A stretch of DNA of 64,000 nt from Bacteroidota bacterium (GTDB lineage Bacteria > Bacteroidota > Bacteroidia > Bacteroidales > Lentimicrobiaceae). Positions 44,661 to 53,211 of the stretch are shown piece by piece. The notes under the pieces are model-generated. The model did not search any database. It was not told the origin of the DNA and saw only the letters and a program-made list of their open reading frames with translations. Positions within the stretch are counted from its first letter, which is position 1. Every line of letters begins with the position of its first letter. The stretch spans positions 1 through 64,000 of the forward strand of contig WSXU01000004.1 in the NCBI GenBank assembly GCA_009773455.1, read 5' to 3'. Made by a program: the position numbers and the translations under genes.

Positions 44661-44728
44661 ACCAAAGACATGTTCTTAATGTATTGATTATCTTTAGCTT
44701 AATATTGATGAAATTAATCGAACTCACG

Positions 44729-45142
44729 TTATTTACCGGTTTTCATTGCCTTAACAATGATCAGCGAGGCATCGTCAGAAAAACGTTTGTATTCATTCGT
44801 TTCGCATCCGTACAGGGCAATTTTCCCGTTACTGTCGCTGTGAACGCCCCAGCCATATCTTTTGGTCAAAGGGGATGCCCTGAAACAGGGTTGCCCTTTT
44901 GAAAAGAATTGTGCCCTGGCTTCGGCATACTCACCTTCGGTTAATTCATTTCTGTCGGCGTAAACCTGAAAAAATACATCGTCAGAAGTATACCTGTAAG
45001 GATTCCGGGAGATCATTTCAAACTGCATTCCGGCAACCGTTCGCATATCGCCTTTGGCCGGCGGCATCTCGCCTGCCATTGCCGGGCAGTCATCAGCAAT
45101 CAGGATAAAAGTGTTCTTATAATTGGTACTGTGAATTTTCAT
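44729..45142 (-). CDS. DUF6157 family protein
   Basis: A 137-residue soluble protein: MKIHSTNYKNTFILIADDCP, AMAGEMPPAKGDMRTVAGMQ, FEMISRNPYRYTSDDVFFQV, FFSKGQPCFRASPLTKRYGW, GVHSDSNGKIALYGCE and ASLIIVKAMKTGK. The block order 'TTNY.nTFI.vaeDcpa..ge.P..k...ktiA.lQyeml..nPY.ytSDdv.F' is that of DUF6157 (from memory). Complete and of normal length. No partner gene is evident. Function unknown. Confidence 0.82.
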   Translation of the reverse strand: MKIHSTNYKNTFILIADDCPAMAGEMPPAKGDMRTVAGMQFEMISRNPYRYTSDDVFFQVYADRNELTEGEYAEARAQFFSKGQPCFRASPLTKRYGWGVHSDSNGKIALYGCETNEYKRFSDDASLIIVKAMKTGK

Positions 45143-45316
45143 TTCATTCTTGTTTAGGTTTACAATAAATCCATGGCTGGCAATGACTTCCTTCTTGATA
45201 AAACACGCCGGGTTTGCCAGGAAAAACTGAGGGACTATTTACTCACAATAATACTGAGTACGAATTAAACCCTCTGCCGGAACTCACCTCAGCAGGTCGA
45301 AATGAGCCCAATCGGC

Positions 45317-46504
45317 CTATTGTGTGTTTTTTACCAGTCTGAATATCTCATTCCATGAGGGTTCATTCCCACTCATCAGGACAGAGACCCGGAATATTTT
45401 TGCAGCAAGTTTCCGGAGCAGGTAAAAGGTCAGCATCAACAGGACAAAAGAACCGGCCGGCTGCCATAACCCTACCTCAGTGACAGCCCACCGCATCGGC
45501 ATGGCGGTAGCCGAAGTCAGGGGAAACCAAGAAAGAAAAACAGCAAGGCGGCTGTCGGGATCACGGGTAACCAGAAATGAAGCGATGACAAACAGCAGAG
45601 GCAACATCATGAGAGCGCTTTTGCCTGAATTGTTGGGGTCGGTAATCACCGAAGCAATGGCGGCCAGCAGGGCATTCCAGATCAGGATACCGGTAAGGGC
45701 AAAAGGGATGAACAATAAAATAGATGGCAGGTGCAGATAGACAGTAATGTTAGAGACCGGCACACCGGTAAACTGAAAAAACAACACACCGCCGATGATG
45801 CCCAACACCGAATAGGTTAACATGGATGACAATCCGGTTAAGGTGATTCCGAAAATCTTGCCATCCATCCACACCTGAGGGCTGATGGCCGATACAATCT
45901 GTTCGGTTATTTTCAATTGTTTTTCACCTGTAATGGCTGTAAACTGGTAGGCGAAGCTCAGAAATACCGCCAGAATCATCAGACCGGCAAAGAAAAAAGC
46001 AAGGATAATCCTGCTGTTTGAGTTGTCGGCATATATAAACGACTCTTTAACCGGGGCAGGTGAAAGAACTACTGACAAATCGGCCTCACTCAATCCCTTC
46101 ACCTGCATCATGCGCGTTTTGTGATGGTCATCGAGTGCTGTTTTCAGCTTTTTCAGAACCCTGATTTTCTTGTAGGCATGAATAATAAAGGTATTGCCTT
46201 CCTCCACCAGCAAAATGCCCTCCTTTTCTTTCGTGATTCGACCAAGCACCAACGTTATTTGTGCTTCGGGGATCATCACCGTTTTAAAATCAACTGAAAG
46301 CCGGCTAACCAGAGCACTGTCGGTCTGTTGAAGCACGGTTAACAAAGGTTTTTCACCCGAATCGGAAAAAGCAAACCGGCCCGCGACAAAAAAAATCACG
46401 GACATCAAAAGCATGATCACTATCCCCATGGCTTCATTCTTTGGCTTGAAAAACCGCCTGAATTCCCATCGGGTGACTGTCACAACCTGATTTATATATT
46501 TCAT
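45317..46504 (-). CDS. ABC-2 type transporter permease (NatB-like)
   Basis: A 395-residue permease. It begins with a cytosolic WEFRRFFKPKNEAMGI, then a first membrane helix (VIMLLMSVIFFVAGRFAF), a long extracytoplasmic domain (about 40-165), and at least five further helices: ILAFFFAGLMILAVFLSFAY, LSSMLTYSVLGIIGGVLFFQ, SILLFIPFALTGILIWNALL, LMMLPLLFVIASFLV and GSFVLLMLTFYLL. This large-loop layout is that of NatB/YhaP-type exporters for Na+ or drug-like substrates. The start overlaps the ATPase stop by 4 bp (46501-46504), so the two are co-translated. Substrate not determinable. Confidence 0.88.
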   Translation of the reverse strand: MKYINQVVTVTRWEFRRFFKPKNEAMGIVIMLLMSVIFFVAGRFAFSDSGEKPLLTVLQQTDSALVSRLSVDFKTVMIPEAQITLVLGRITKEKEGILLVEEGNTFIIHAYKKIRVLKKLKTALDDHHKTRMMQVKGLSEADLSVVLSPAPVKESFIYADNSNSRIILAFFFAGLMILAVFLSFAYQFTAITGEKQLKITEQIVSAISPQVWMDGKIFGITLTGLSSMLTYSVLGIIGGVLFFQFTGVPVSNITVYLHLPSILLFIPFALTGILIWNALLAAIASVITDPNNSGKSALMMLPLLFVIASFLVTRDPDSRLAVFLSWFPLTSATAMPMRWAVTEVGLWQPAGSFVLLMLTFYLLRKLAAKIFRVSVLMSGNEPSWNEIFRLVKNTQ

Positions 46505-47424
46505 TGGTGCGTTTTTACAAGTTTCAGAAAAATTTCGTGCAAACCGGGCTTATGGCTGCTGATGTTGCTGATGCCTTCGATGGCGGAAAGTTCCGACAAG
46601 GCCCTGTTCAGGTCGGTTTCTGTGCTGAATGTCAGCCCTACAGTACACTCATCCAGGGCATTTACCTGCTCTACGCCGGGAAGCTGAAGAAATGCACTTT
46701 CGTTTACCGGCGACCTGAACTGCAGATCGATGATGTGATTCTTTCCGAATGCATCATAAATACCCGACAATGAGCCATTGTACACCTCCCTGCCCTGATT
46801 GATCAGAAAAATTTTATCGGCGATCTTTTCAACCAGTGACATCTGGTGGGCACTCAGCAGGATGGTGGTTCCCTGTTTGTTGATCTCCCTGATGTATTCA
46901 ATAAATTTTTCCTGGTTCAGCGGATCGAGGCCCGAAAAAGGCTCATCGAGAATCGCGAAAGCTGGTTTATGCAGGATAGAAGCAACGAACTGTATTTTCT
47001 GCTGGTTGCCCTTCGACAAAGCCTGGAGTTTCTCTTTTGCCCTGTCGGCAAGTTCAAGCCGTTCGAGCCATTCCATTGCCGCTGTCTTTGCATAGGCAGG
47101 GTTCATGCCCCTGATGGAAGCCAGGTAAACCAACGACCGGATGATCGGGATATCGGTGTAGAGCCCTCGCTCCTCGGGCAGGTAACCAATGAATTCAGCC
47201 GGCGGCAATTCACTCTTGTTCCCGTTGAGGTTCCATTCTGTTTGCCCGCTGTCGGCTTTGATAATATCGAGTAAAATGCGCAGTGTGGAGGTTTTTCCGG
47301 CGCCGTTGGGCCCCAGAAACGCAAAAATATCGCCCTGCTCCAGCGAGAAGGAAACATTGTTCACTGCCTGCAGGTTCACAAAACGTTTGTTTAATGAACT
47401 TACCTTTAAAACTGTTTTTCCCAT
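46501..47424 (-). CDS. ABC transporter ATP-binding protein (NatA-like)
   Basis: A 307-residue ATPase. Walker A GPNGAGKTS (38-46), Q-loop region IGYLPEERGLY, signature LSKGNQQ (136-142) and Walker B FAILDEPFSGLDP (D160, catalytic E161), H-switch LLSAHQMS. The C-terminal extension (about 225-307, LSGIYDAFGKNHIIDLQFRS...) is typical of the NatA/DrrA-like DUF4162 tail. It drives the adjacent permease. Upstream 200 bp to the next gene contain no clear promoter. Confidence 0.94.
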   Translation of the reverse strand: MGKTVLKVSSLNKRFVNLQAVNNVSFSLEQGDIFAFLGPNGAGKTSTLRILLDIIKADSGQTEWNLNGNKSELPPAEFIGYLPEERGLYTDIPIIRSLVYLASIRGMNPAYAKTAAMEWLERLELADRAKEKLQALSKGNQQKIQFVASILHKPAFAILDEPFSGLDPLNQEKFIEYIREINKQGTTILLSAHQMSLVEKIADKIFLINQGREVYNGSLSGIYDAFGKNHIIDLQFRSPVNESAFLQLPGVEQVNALDECTVGLTFSTETDLNRALSELSAIEGISNISSHKPGLHEIFLKLVKTHQ

Positions 47425-47628
47425 TGTTTTTCCATAGAGTGTTCCCCACCGGCCGGGTGCCAGTGCATAAGTCCTGCCATCGGGTTCGCTGATCAGGAAT
47501 TCAAAAATATAACATTCAGTGTTAAATTTTTGTTGGTTTCAGGAATGACATCAGAAATGTGGCAACAATCCTTAATGGGACAAATTAAACATCCTACCAT
47601 TCAGAAAGTTAGTCATAATAATCGCCCA

Positions 47629-49416
47629 TTATCTGATTTTTATGATCTGCTTTATCATCACTTTATCGAAACCGTAGATGTGACAGAAATAAACACCAGA
47701 CGGCAGGTGGCTGATGTCAAATTCATGATTATCAGCGAAGTAGCCATCCTTCATGGGCATGGCAACCTCCCGGCCATATTGGTCGAACAGCTCCATTTTA
47801 AACCGGCTGTTGCCAATATCAGCTGACCGGATCCTGAATTTACCGGAGGTAGGATTGGGAAACAAACTCCTGTTTTCTTCTATCTCCTGATGATTGTCAC
47901 CAAGGTAGCCTGCGGGACTGAAATCAACGGAAACCAGCCCGGTTGAATCGGAACCATCGCGGATGTCATACTGCATGATCTCTGTCGGATCTGAATGATC
48001 CCAGACATTAAACCGGGCAAAGACTATAGGGTGCTGTTCATTGATGGTCTCTATGTACAAGTCATAATTCCCGTTGCCGGTAATTACATTCAGACCCGGA
48101 CAGGTGTCCTGCCCGCCACCCAGATCAATCGGGACCCGGGTTATCAGGATTCCTGAACCGGCATTGTCTTTAACGGTATTGTTGAATATCGGACCTTTTA
48201 ATCCGTCGAGTATCATACCGTCGCCATAACAGTTTTTAATTGAATTATGATGTACCACTTCAGCACCCATGCTGTAAAAACCGGTATAAGCACTTTCAAT
48301 TTCATTGCGGGCGAATTGTATTGTACCAGCTTTACTGAAATATCCGTGCTGCCCACCACTGATTTTGTTCCCGGTTACTTCTCCCCGACCGGAATAATTG
48401 AAAATGCCTGTTGTACCTTCAACAGGATCGGGGTTTGGTATCTGAACCTCGTCAAGTGTAATGGTATTATTGATAATATTCAAAGGTGCTCCTGCACTCG
48501 AACGGATTCCCGAAACATGGCCGGTGCAGGTGATGATATTGTTGAGGATGGTCGCTGAACGCGACTTTACCATGATACCGGCTTTATAATCTTCATCGGT
48601 AAAAGCCGGTGAGTTTTCATCGGCTGTAATGGTATTGTTTTCGATAAACTCGTCTTCGATGCCGTACTGATTGCCTCCGCTTCTGTCGTCAATCGTTCCA
48701 TTGTATATCCTGTTGTTTGAAATGGTGGTATGGTTGGATGCCGATTTGTCAAAAATTCCATAGCTGACCTCGTTGTCATCAATCAGGTATGTGTATCCAC
48801 CTCCGGACTTAAGGTAAACATACCCGCAGGAATTATTCAATACACTGATTTCCGAGACCCCTGCACCCTGCTGGAATTCAATGACACCCTCACTTCCAAG
48901 ATCATTGTTTTCGACAAGGAAACCAAAATTGGGTCCCGGGGTGGTATCATTTAAAGGAATTCCTGCCCCAAAGGCCGGACTGATCAGCGTTGTGGCACAG
49001 TTCCTGATAATATTCCTGTCGTTGAAAGGTCCGGCATGGGTTGCCCTTATGAAATAAATTTCATCGAATTTCAGGTTCTCGAGTTTAACTGACAGATTAC
49101 TGACCTCCTGATCGACAACAATCCCCATAATAATTGTGTTATCGCGACTTTCGCCCAAAAGACTGACACCCGCCTTCAACAGCAGGGTGTGATCGTTGCC
49201 CGACCATGAATCATCGGGAAGGTAGGTGCCGTTTTTTATACTGACAATAGCCCCGGGAACTGCAGCGTTCAATCCTTCTTTTATGGTATTAAAGGGATGC
49301 TGAGCACTGCCGTCTTCAATCCCTGTAACATTGGCCGCATCAACAAAAATCACCTGCGCCCGTGTATCCGGTATAAAGCAGATCACAAAAGCCAGAAGAA
49401 GGAGTACTTTTTTCAT
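47629..49416 (-). CDS. T9SS-sorted right-handed parallel beta-helix protein
   Basis: A 595-residue secreted protein; ATG at 49416 starts signal peptide MKKVLLLLAFVICFIPDTRA (an upstream ATG at 49425 is also open). The mature region opens with IFVDAANVTGIEDGSAQHPF NTIKEGLNAA, the usual DUF1565/Beta_helix opening, followed by many parallel beta-helix rungs (IIRNCATTLIS, LENNDLGSEGVIEF, ISNNRIYNG, IENNTITADENS, ILNNIITCTGHVSG, IINNTITLDE, VTGNKISGGQHGYF, VHHNSIKNCYGDG, IFNNTVKDNAGSG). The T9SS tail is LFPNPTSGKFRIRSADIGNS, ELFDQYGREV, LPSGVYFCHIYGF, ending KQIIKIR. Polysaccharide-binding or lyase-like fold, catalytic activity not evident. Confidence 0.9.
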   Translation of the reverse strand: MKKVLLLLAFVICFIPDTRAQVIFVDAANVTGIEDGSAQHPFNTIKEGLNAAVPGAIVSIKNGTYLPDDSWSGNDHTLLLKAGVSLLGESRDNTIIMGIVVDQEVSNLSVKLENLKFDEIYFIRATHAGPFNDRNIIRNCATTLISPAFGAGIPLNDTTPGPNFGFLVENNDLGSEGVIEFQQGAGVSEISVLNNSCGYVYLKSGGGYTYLIDDNEVSYGIFDKSASNHTTISNNRIYNGTIDDRSGGNQYGIEDEFIENNTITADENSPAFTDEDYKAGIMVKSRSATILNNIITCTGHVSGIRSSAGAPLNIINNTITLDEVQIPNPDPVEGTTGIFNYSGRGEVTGNKISGGQHGYFSKAGTIQFARNEIESAYTGFYSMGAEVVHHNSIKNCYGDGMILDGLKGPIFNNTVKDNAGSGILITRVPIDLGGGQDTCPGLNVITGNGNYDLYIETINEQHPIVFARFNVWDHSDPTEIMQYDIRDGSDSTGLVSVDFSPAGYLGDNHQEIEENRSLFPNPTSGKFRIRSADIGNSRFKMELFDQYGREVAMPMKDGYFADNHEFDISHLPSGVYFCHIYGFDKVMIKQIIKIR

Positions 49417-49494
49417 GGTTGCCATTTTTTAAAAGCGTACAATCGGTTTCATTGATTTTCCCATTTTAGCATTTTCCTAAGTGTTTCTTAGTAT

Positions 49495-49600
49495 CCTTAG
49501 TGACTTGGTGGTAATTCTTATACCCAGTCCGTATTTTTCACCACTAAGACACTGAGAGCACAAAGGATCACTAAGATTATTCCTTTCAGACATTTTTTCT
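49495..49600. repeat. Intergenic CACTAAGACACTGAGAGCAC repeat
   Basis: TTTTTCACCACTAAGACACT then GAGAGCACAAAGGATCACTA, a member of the GCACTAAGACAC family at 19.45 and 22.6-24.1 kb without insert. Confidence 0.5.
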
Positions 49601-49652
49601 ATGTGCTTCTATGTGCCTATCCCGATAAGCCGGGACAAGTTGTGTCAAATTT

Positions 49653-50984
49653 TCATAACTTAACAATTTTCTTCACAATTGTTTGATTATCAAGAGAAAT
49701 CCGGATGATGTAGATGCCGGCAGGCAGGTGGCTGATGTCGGGTTCCAGGTTACAGGTTCCTGGTTCCTGGTTTCGCATTTCGACGACTTTTCCGTAAACA
49801 TCAACCAACTCAGTACTTTCAAACTCAACATTACGCTTTGAACTTTGAACCTTGAAATGTCCTGTGGTTGGGTTAGGCCACACCAGGAGATCAGATTCCG
49901 TATTTTCGGCAATACTATTCGAAAAAATATACGAGAAATGATCCAGCCGCTGATTTACCCAGGTTTGATTTTCCCAATCCTGATAAAGGGTCTGAATCAT
50001 GTTCTGAAACTCATCAAATGTATTCGTCCCGATGTTGAAATAGTACCACTCCAAACCGTCCCACAGGTAATACGTCCTACAAACCAGTTGGGATGATCCG
50101 GAAAATTCAAAGGTATACCTCTCATAATTTATCCAGTCGGATTCTCCCCAGTTTTGCTTGATATGCTCCGTTTTATTGCCGTACTCATCATACGAATTCT
50201 TGTACTGATTAACATTTACCCATGCACTGCCGTCCCAATACTTATTGGTTTCCTGTGTTTGCCGGTTCTGGTCATCATACAGGTAAAGGATCCTGAACTC
50301 ATCCACCCATCCGCTTCCGTCCCATTGCTGAGACAGGGATTCGATGAGGTTGTTTTTTTCATCATACAGCCCGGTGTACCTGCTGTTGTTATTCCAGACG
50401 ATGCCATCCCCGCTGGTGAAGTAGAAAGATTCAACCATGTTGTCCGAACCATCATAGGAATAGGTCATTTTGAACTTCGGGATCAATGAGCCGCCGGAAT
50501 ATGCCCTGATCAGCCATTCGATCACATTCTGATGGTCATCGTATATATAATCTTTTTGTATGATAAGCAACCAGTCAGACAATGATGAAGACCAGGTATA
50601 ATCACACTTTGTGAGAACATTTCCATTGACATTGTATGTGTATGTCTCTTTGTCATCGTTGATCCAGAGGATTTCTTCCCATTTTTGACAGATGATCTCC
50701 GCAGGCCGGTTGCCCGCATCATAGGAATAGGTGTAAAGGGACTGGTTGAGCCATTGCTGATCCGCCCAATCCTGCTCGGTAGCAGTCGCTAAGTTATTGT
50801 TACCATCATAGGTATAAGCGTATCTCCAGGCGTTTTGCCATGCCTCGTTTACCCAGTTGGTGATGATCCATTCACTCAGCAGGGATTGGCCATTCATTGA
50901 ATTTCCTACAGATTCAATTTGCTGACCAAATGCAAAACGAAAAATGCAAAACGAAAAATGCAGAATGATGAGGAGCTTTTTCAT
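49653..50984 (-). CDS. T9SS-sorted repeat protein with YD-like motifs
   Basis: A 443-residue secreted protein; ATG at 50984 gives signal peptide MKKLLIILHFSFCIFRFAFG. The body has about eight irregular repeats of roughly 40 residues, each with a 'Q.W....W.N......Y.YD..NN....' core: AWRYAYTYDGNNNLATATEQ, DWADQQWLNQSLYTYSYDAG, KWEEILWINDDKETYTYNVN, QQWDGSGWVDEFRILYLYDD, KYWDGSAWVNVNQYKNSYDE and QNWGESDWINYERYTFEFSG. They resemble YD-type repeats but lack the Rhs toxin end. The T9SS tail is VWPNPTTGHFKVQSS, LVDVYGKVVE, LPAGIYIIRISLD, ending VKKIVKL. Surface role unknown. Confidence 0.87.
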   Translation of the reverse strand: MKKLLIILHFSFCIFRFAFGQQIESVGNSMNGQSLLSEWIITNWVNEAWQNAWRYAYTYDGNNNLATATEQDWADQQWLNQSLYTYSYDAGNRPAEIICQKWEEILWINDDKETYTYNVNGNVLTKCDYTWSSSLSDWLLIIQKDYIYDDHQNVIEWLIRAYSGGSLIPKFKMTYSYDGSDNMVESFYFTSGDGIVWNNNSRYTGLYDEKNNLIESLSQQWDGSGWVDEFRILYLYDDQNRQTQETNKYWDGSAWVNVNQYKNSYDEYGNKTEHIKQNWGESDWINYERYTFEFSGSSQLVCRTYYLWDGLEWYYFNIGTNTFDEFQNMIQTLYQDWENQTWVNQRLDHFSYIFSNSIAENTESDLLVWPNPTTGHFKVQSSKRNVEFESTELVDVYGKVVEMRNQEPGTCNLEPDISHLPAGIYIIRISLDNQTIVKKIVKL

Positions 50985-51117
50985 GGCTTTCACTTTTACC
51001 GTGTAAATTATACAGTACCTGAACAACTAACTTAACAATGCCGGTTATCCGACAACGCAATCACCATAAGCATTCATAACTCCCCTGCAAACGCATTCAT
51101 CCTGGGTCAGCAGGTTC

Positions 51118-51810
51118 CTAATCCTTCACGCAACGCACTGAAAACCCATGTTCCTTGATGCTCAGACCCTTGTAAACCCCCGTTCCGTTATGCGTCATCA
51201 GTATGTAGGAAGCCTGGGCAGTGTCTGATTCCGTCCTGGTCCACCAGGTTCCGAAGTTTTCAAGTCCATCAAAAAGTCCGCCGGTGAGACAGCAACCTCC
51301 GGGAAGGGCGGTAAATCCATGTTCGTCGGTTATATCATCGTTGATAACACCCCAATGTTCAGTACCGCTTTCCTTCAGTTTGTTACCGGCCATATCCGCC
51401 CCTCCTGCATATTCGGCCAGCTGCATCCATTCGGCTTCCGTGGGCAGGTGCCAACCCGAAGGACAGGCAATTTTTGCAGCCTCCCAATTGTACAGGGCAC
51501 CGTAAGTATCGAAATAGTCAGAAGCCCTGGCTTCTGCCAGATCGTTTCCTTCGTAAGCCAGCACATAATACAGCGGAATCGTCGGCGAACCTGAGTCGGG
51601 CCCAGTCACGAAGGGCAGGTACCGCAGATTTTCGGCCATCCAGACCTGATCGCCGATTTTCACGGTTTTATAGGTTTCACCATCCCTAGGATCGGTATAG
51701 CTTTCAAAATTAATGTTGTTTTCGCCCCCGTCATCTTTTCCGCAACCACCGGTAAAAGCCAGAAAAACTACCATGATCAATGGCATCATCAATAAATTGT
51801 GCTTTTTCAT
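51118..51810 (-). CDS. FISUMP domain lipoprotein (Fib_succ_major)
   Basis: A 230-residue lipoprotein with lipobox AFTGGCGKDD (C23). Short acidic linker, then a FISUMP domain: YTDPRDGETYKTVKIGDQVW, MAENLRYLP, GALYNWEAAKIACPSGWHLP, TEAEWMQLAEYAGG, GFTALPGGC, FGTWWTRTESDT and end HGFSVRCVKD. The block order and the VRCVKD end are diagnostic. It sits inside a run of T9SS cargo genes on the same strand. Compared with the FISUMP gene at 36.9 kb it has the canonical DPRDGxxYKTVKIG opening. Confidence 0.92.
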   Translation of the reverse strand: MKKHNLLMMPLIMVVFLAFTGGCGKDDGGENNINFESYTDPRDGETYKTVKIGDQVWMAENLRYLPFVTGPDSGSPTIPLYYVLAYEGNDLAEARASDYFDTYGALYNWEAAKIACPSGWHLPTEAEWMQLAEYAGGADMAGNKLKESGTEHWGVINDDITDEHGFTALPGGCCLTGGLFDGLENFGTWWTRTESDTAQASYILMTHNGTGVYKGLSIKEHGFSVRCVKD

Positions 51811-51852
51811 TTCTTAAGATTAAGTGTTGATAATATTATATTTAACTGACAT

Positions 51853-53055
51853 TCATTGCTTTATAAATTTCTTTATCAGAAGGGAGTCCCCATCGCTGAT
51901 CCGGAGGAAATAGATACCCCCGGGCAGCGAACTGACATCAATTCCGATCCCAGCAGTAGGAAACGCGCCTGAAAATGCATCCATCACCTTTCTGCCGTAA
52001 GTATCCCACACCCCTGCCACAATCACTTTCCCCTGCCATCCGGCAACCGACAAGCTGCATTTGTCGTTCACTGGGTTGGGGTACAGGCGGATCTCCGTCA
52101 GTTCAGAACTACCGGTTGATGTGATCACTCCGGAATCAGCATACCACAGTCCATTTGCAATGTCACCGAAAACAACGTTATCACTGCTGACCCCCACCGT
52201 GTTGATCATATAACCACCCTGAGGCATCCCCGCAGTGATCATCCTGAAACTGCTGCTGTCGGTATGTTGCACGTAACCTCCAGCCAGGGTTGCCACATAC
52301 AGGTAGTTTCCCAGGGTAGTCATATCCATGATGTTCATGCCGGGAACCAGTCCCGAAGATGCAGGTGACCAATTCAGGCCATTGTCGGTGCTGTGGTACA
52401 TCAGTGTACCTGAAGCAGCGAAAAGTTCATCCCCGAGTTTTGCGAGCAGATTCACTTCGTACATCCCACTTCCATAGGGCAACCAGGTAAGTCCGTTGTC
52501 GGTGGAACGATAAAGGTAGCTTCCGGTATTTGCCAGTCCGGCCAGTATATCCGTCCCGTTTTTCAGAAAACATCTGACCGTTTGGTTTGATGCTCCTATG
52601 CTGACTGCCGACCAGTTCTGGCCGAAGTTTTCAGACCGGAAAACACCGTCGGCGGTTGATACCAGAAGGATCGTACCATCCGAAAAAAAAGCACCCGTAT
52701 TGAGGCTGGTCAGTCCATTGCTGACTGCCGTCCAGTTGTAGCCCAGCATGGTAGATCGGTATATGCCGTTTGCCGTAGATGCATACAATACAATGCTGGC
52801 TCCTTCGATCGAAGAAACAATCCTGCGGATATCGGAGGTGCCTATCCCTGAAGAGGATGAAGTCCAGTCGGTAAAATTCTGTGTGCTTTGAATACCGTTG
52901 TTGGCAGTAGCCACATACCACACATTGCCATAGGTAAGAATGTCGGTAATCTGGTTTGTGACCGGCAGGGCAGACTGAGTCCACTGTGCATTGCAATTTA
53001 TGGCAACAAGAAACGTAGCCAAAGTTAAAGCGAAAAGATAGCCATGCTTTTTCAT
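51853..53055 (-). CDS. T9SS-sorted BNR-like repeat protein
   Basis: A 400-residue secreted protein with signal peptide MKKHGYLFALTLATFLVAINCNA. The body is a sialidase-like / photosystem-stability-factor-like propeller with BNR-type blades: IYRSTMLGYNWTAVSNGLTS, VFRSENFGQNWSAVSIGASN, LYRSTDNGLTWLPYGSGMYE and MYHSTDNGLNWSPASSGLVP; each 'S.DNG.NW....' is an Asp-box. The catalytic Arg/Tyr set of true sialidases is not obvious. T9SS tail: LYPNPVNDKCSLSVAG, VWDTYGRKVMD, LPGGIYFLRISDGD, ending IKKFIKQ. Surface propeller, no assigned ligand. Confidence 0.9.
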   Translation of the reverse strand: MKKHGYLFALTLATFLVAINCNAQWTQSALPVTNQITDILTYGNVWYVATANNGIQSTQNFTDWTSSSSGIGTSDIRRIVSSIEGASIVLYASTANGIYRSTMLGYNWTAVSNGLTSLNTGAFFSDGTILLVSTADGVFRSENFGQNWSAVSIGASNQTVRCFLKNGTDILAGLANTGSYLYRSTDNGLTWLPYGSGMYEVNLLAKLGDELFAASGTLMYHSTDNGLNWSPASSGLVPGMNIMDMTTLGNYLYVATLAGGYVQHTDSSSFRMITAGMPQGGYMINTVGVSSDNVVFGDIANGLWYADSGVITSTGSSELTEIRLYPNPVNDKCSLSVAGWQGKVIVAGVWDTYGRKVMDAFSGAFPTAGIGIDVSSLPGGIYFLRISDGDSLLIKKFIKQ

Positions 53056-53102
53056 CGTTGAAATACTGATTTATTATATGATTCGATTGGCAATAATTGG
53101 TT

Positions 53103-53177
53103 TCAATCCTTTATACACCGCACCGAAAAGCCACTGTTCTTATCCAGCCGGAACGAAGGGTAATGTTTCTTTTTCAT
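53103..53177 (-). pseudogene. Remnant of a FISUMP gene (C-terminal tail only)
   Basis: On the minus strand, 53177-53103 reads MKKKHYPSFRLDKNSGFSVR then CIKD and a stop. The YPSFRLDKNSGFSVRCIKD end is the typical C-terminus of FISUMP proteins (compare HGFSVRCVKD at 51118 and AGFSVRCVKD at 36859). Nothing FISUMP-like precedes it, since the DNA just upstream belongs to the next T9SS gene's 3' side. It therefore looks like the 3' end of a gene whose body was deleted. The ATG directly before KKKHYPSF may be chance. Confidence 0.72.
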
Positions 53178-53211
53178 CTCAGTTCAGATCGGTTTTATGG
53201 TTTACGGATAA

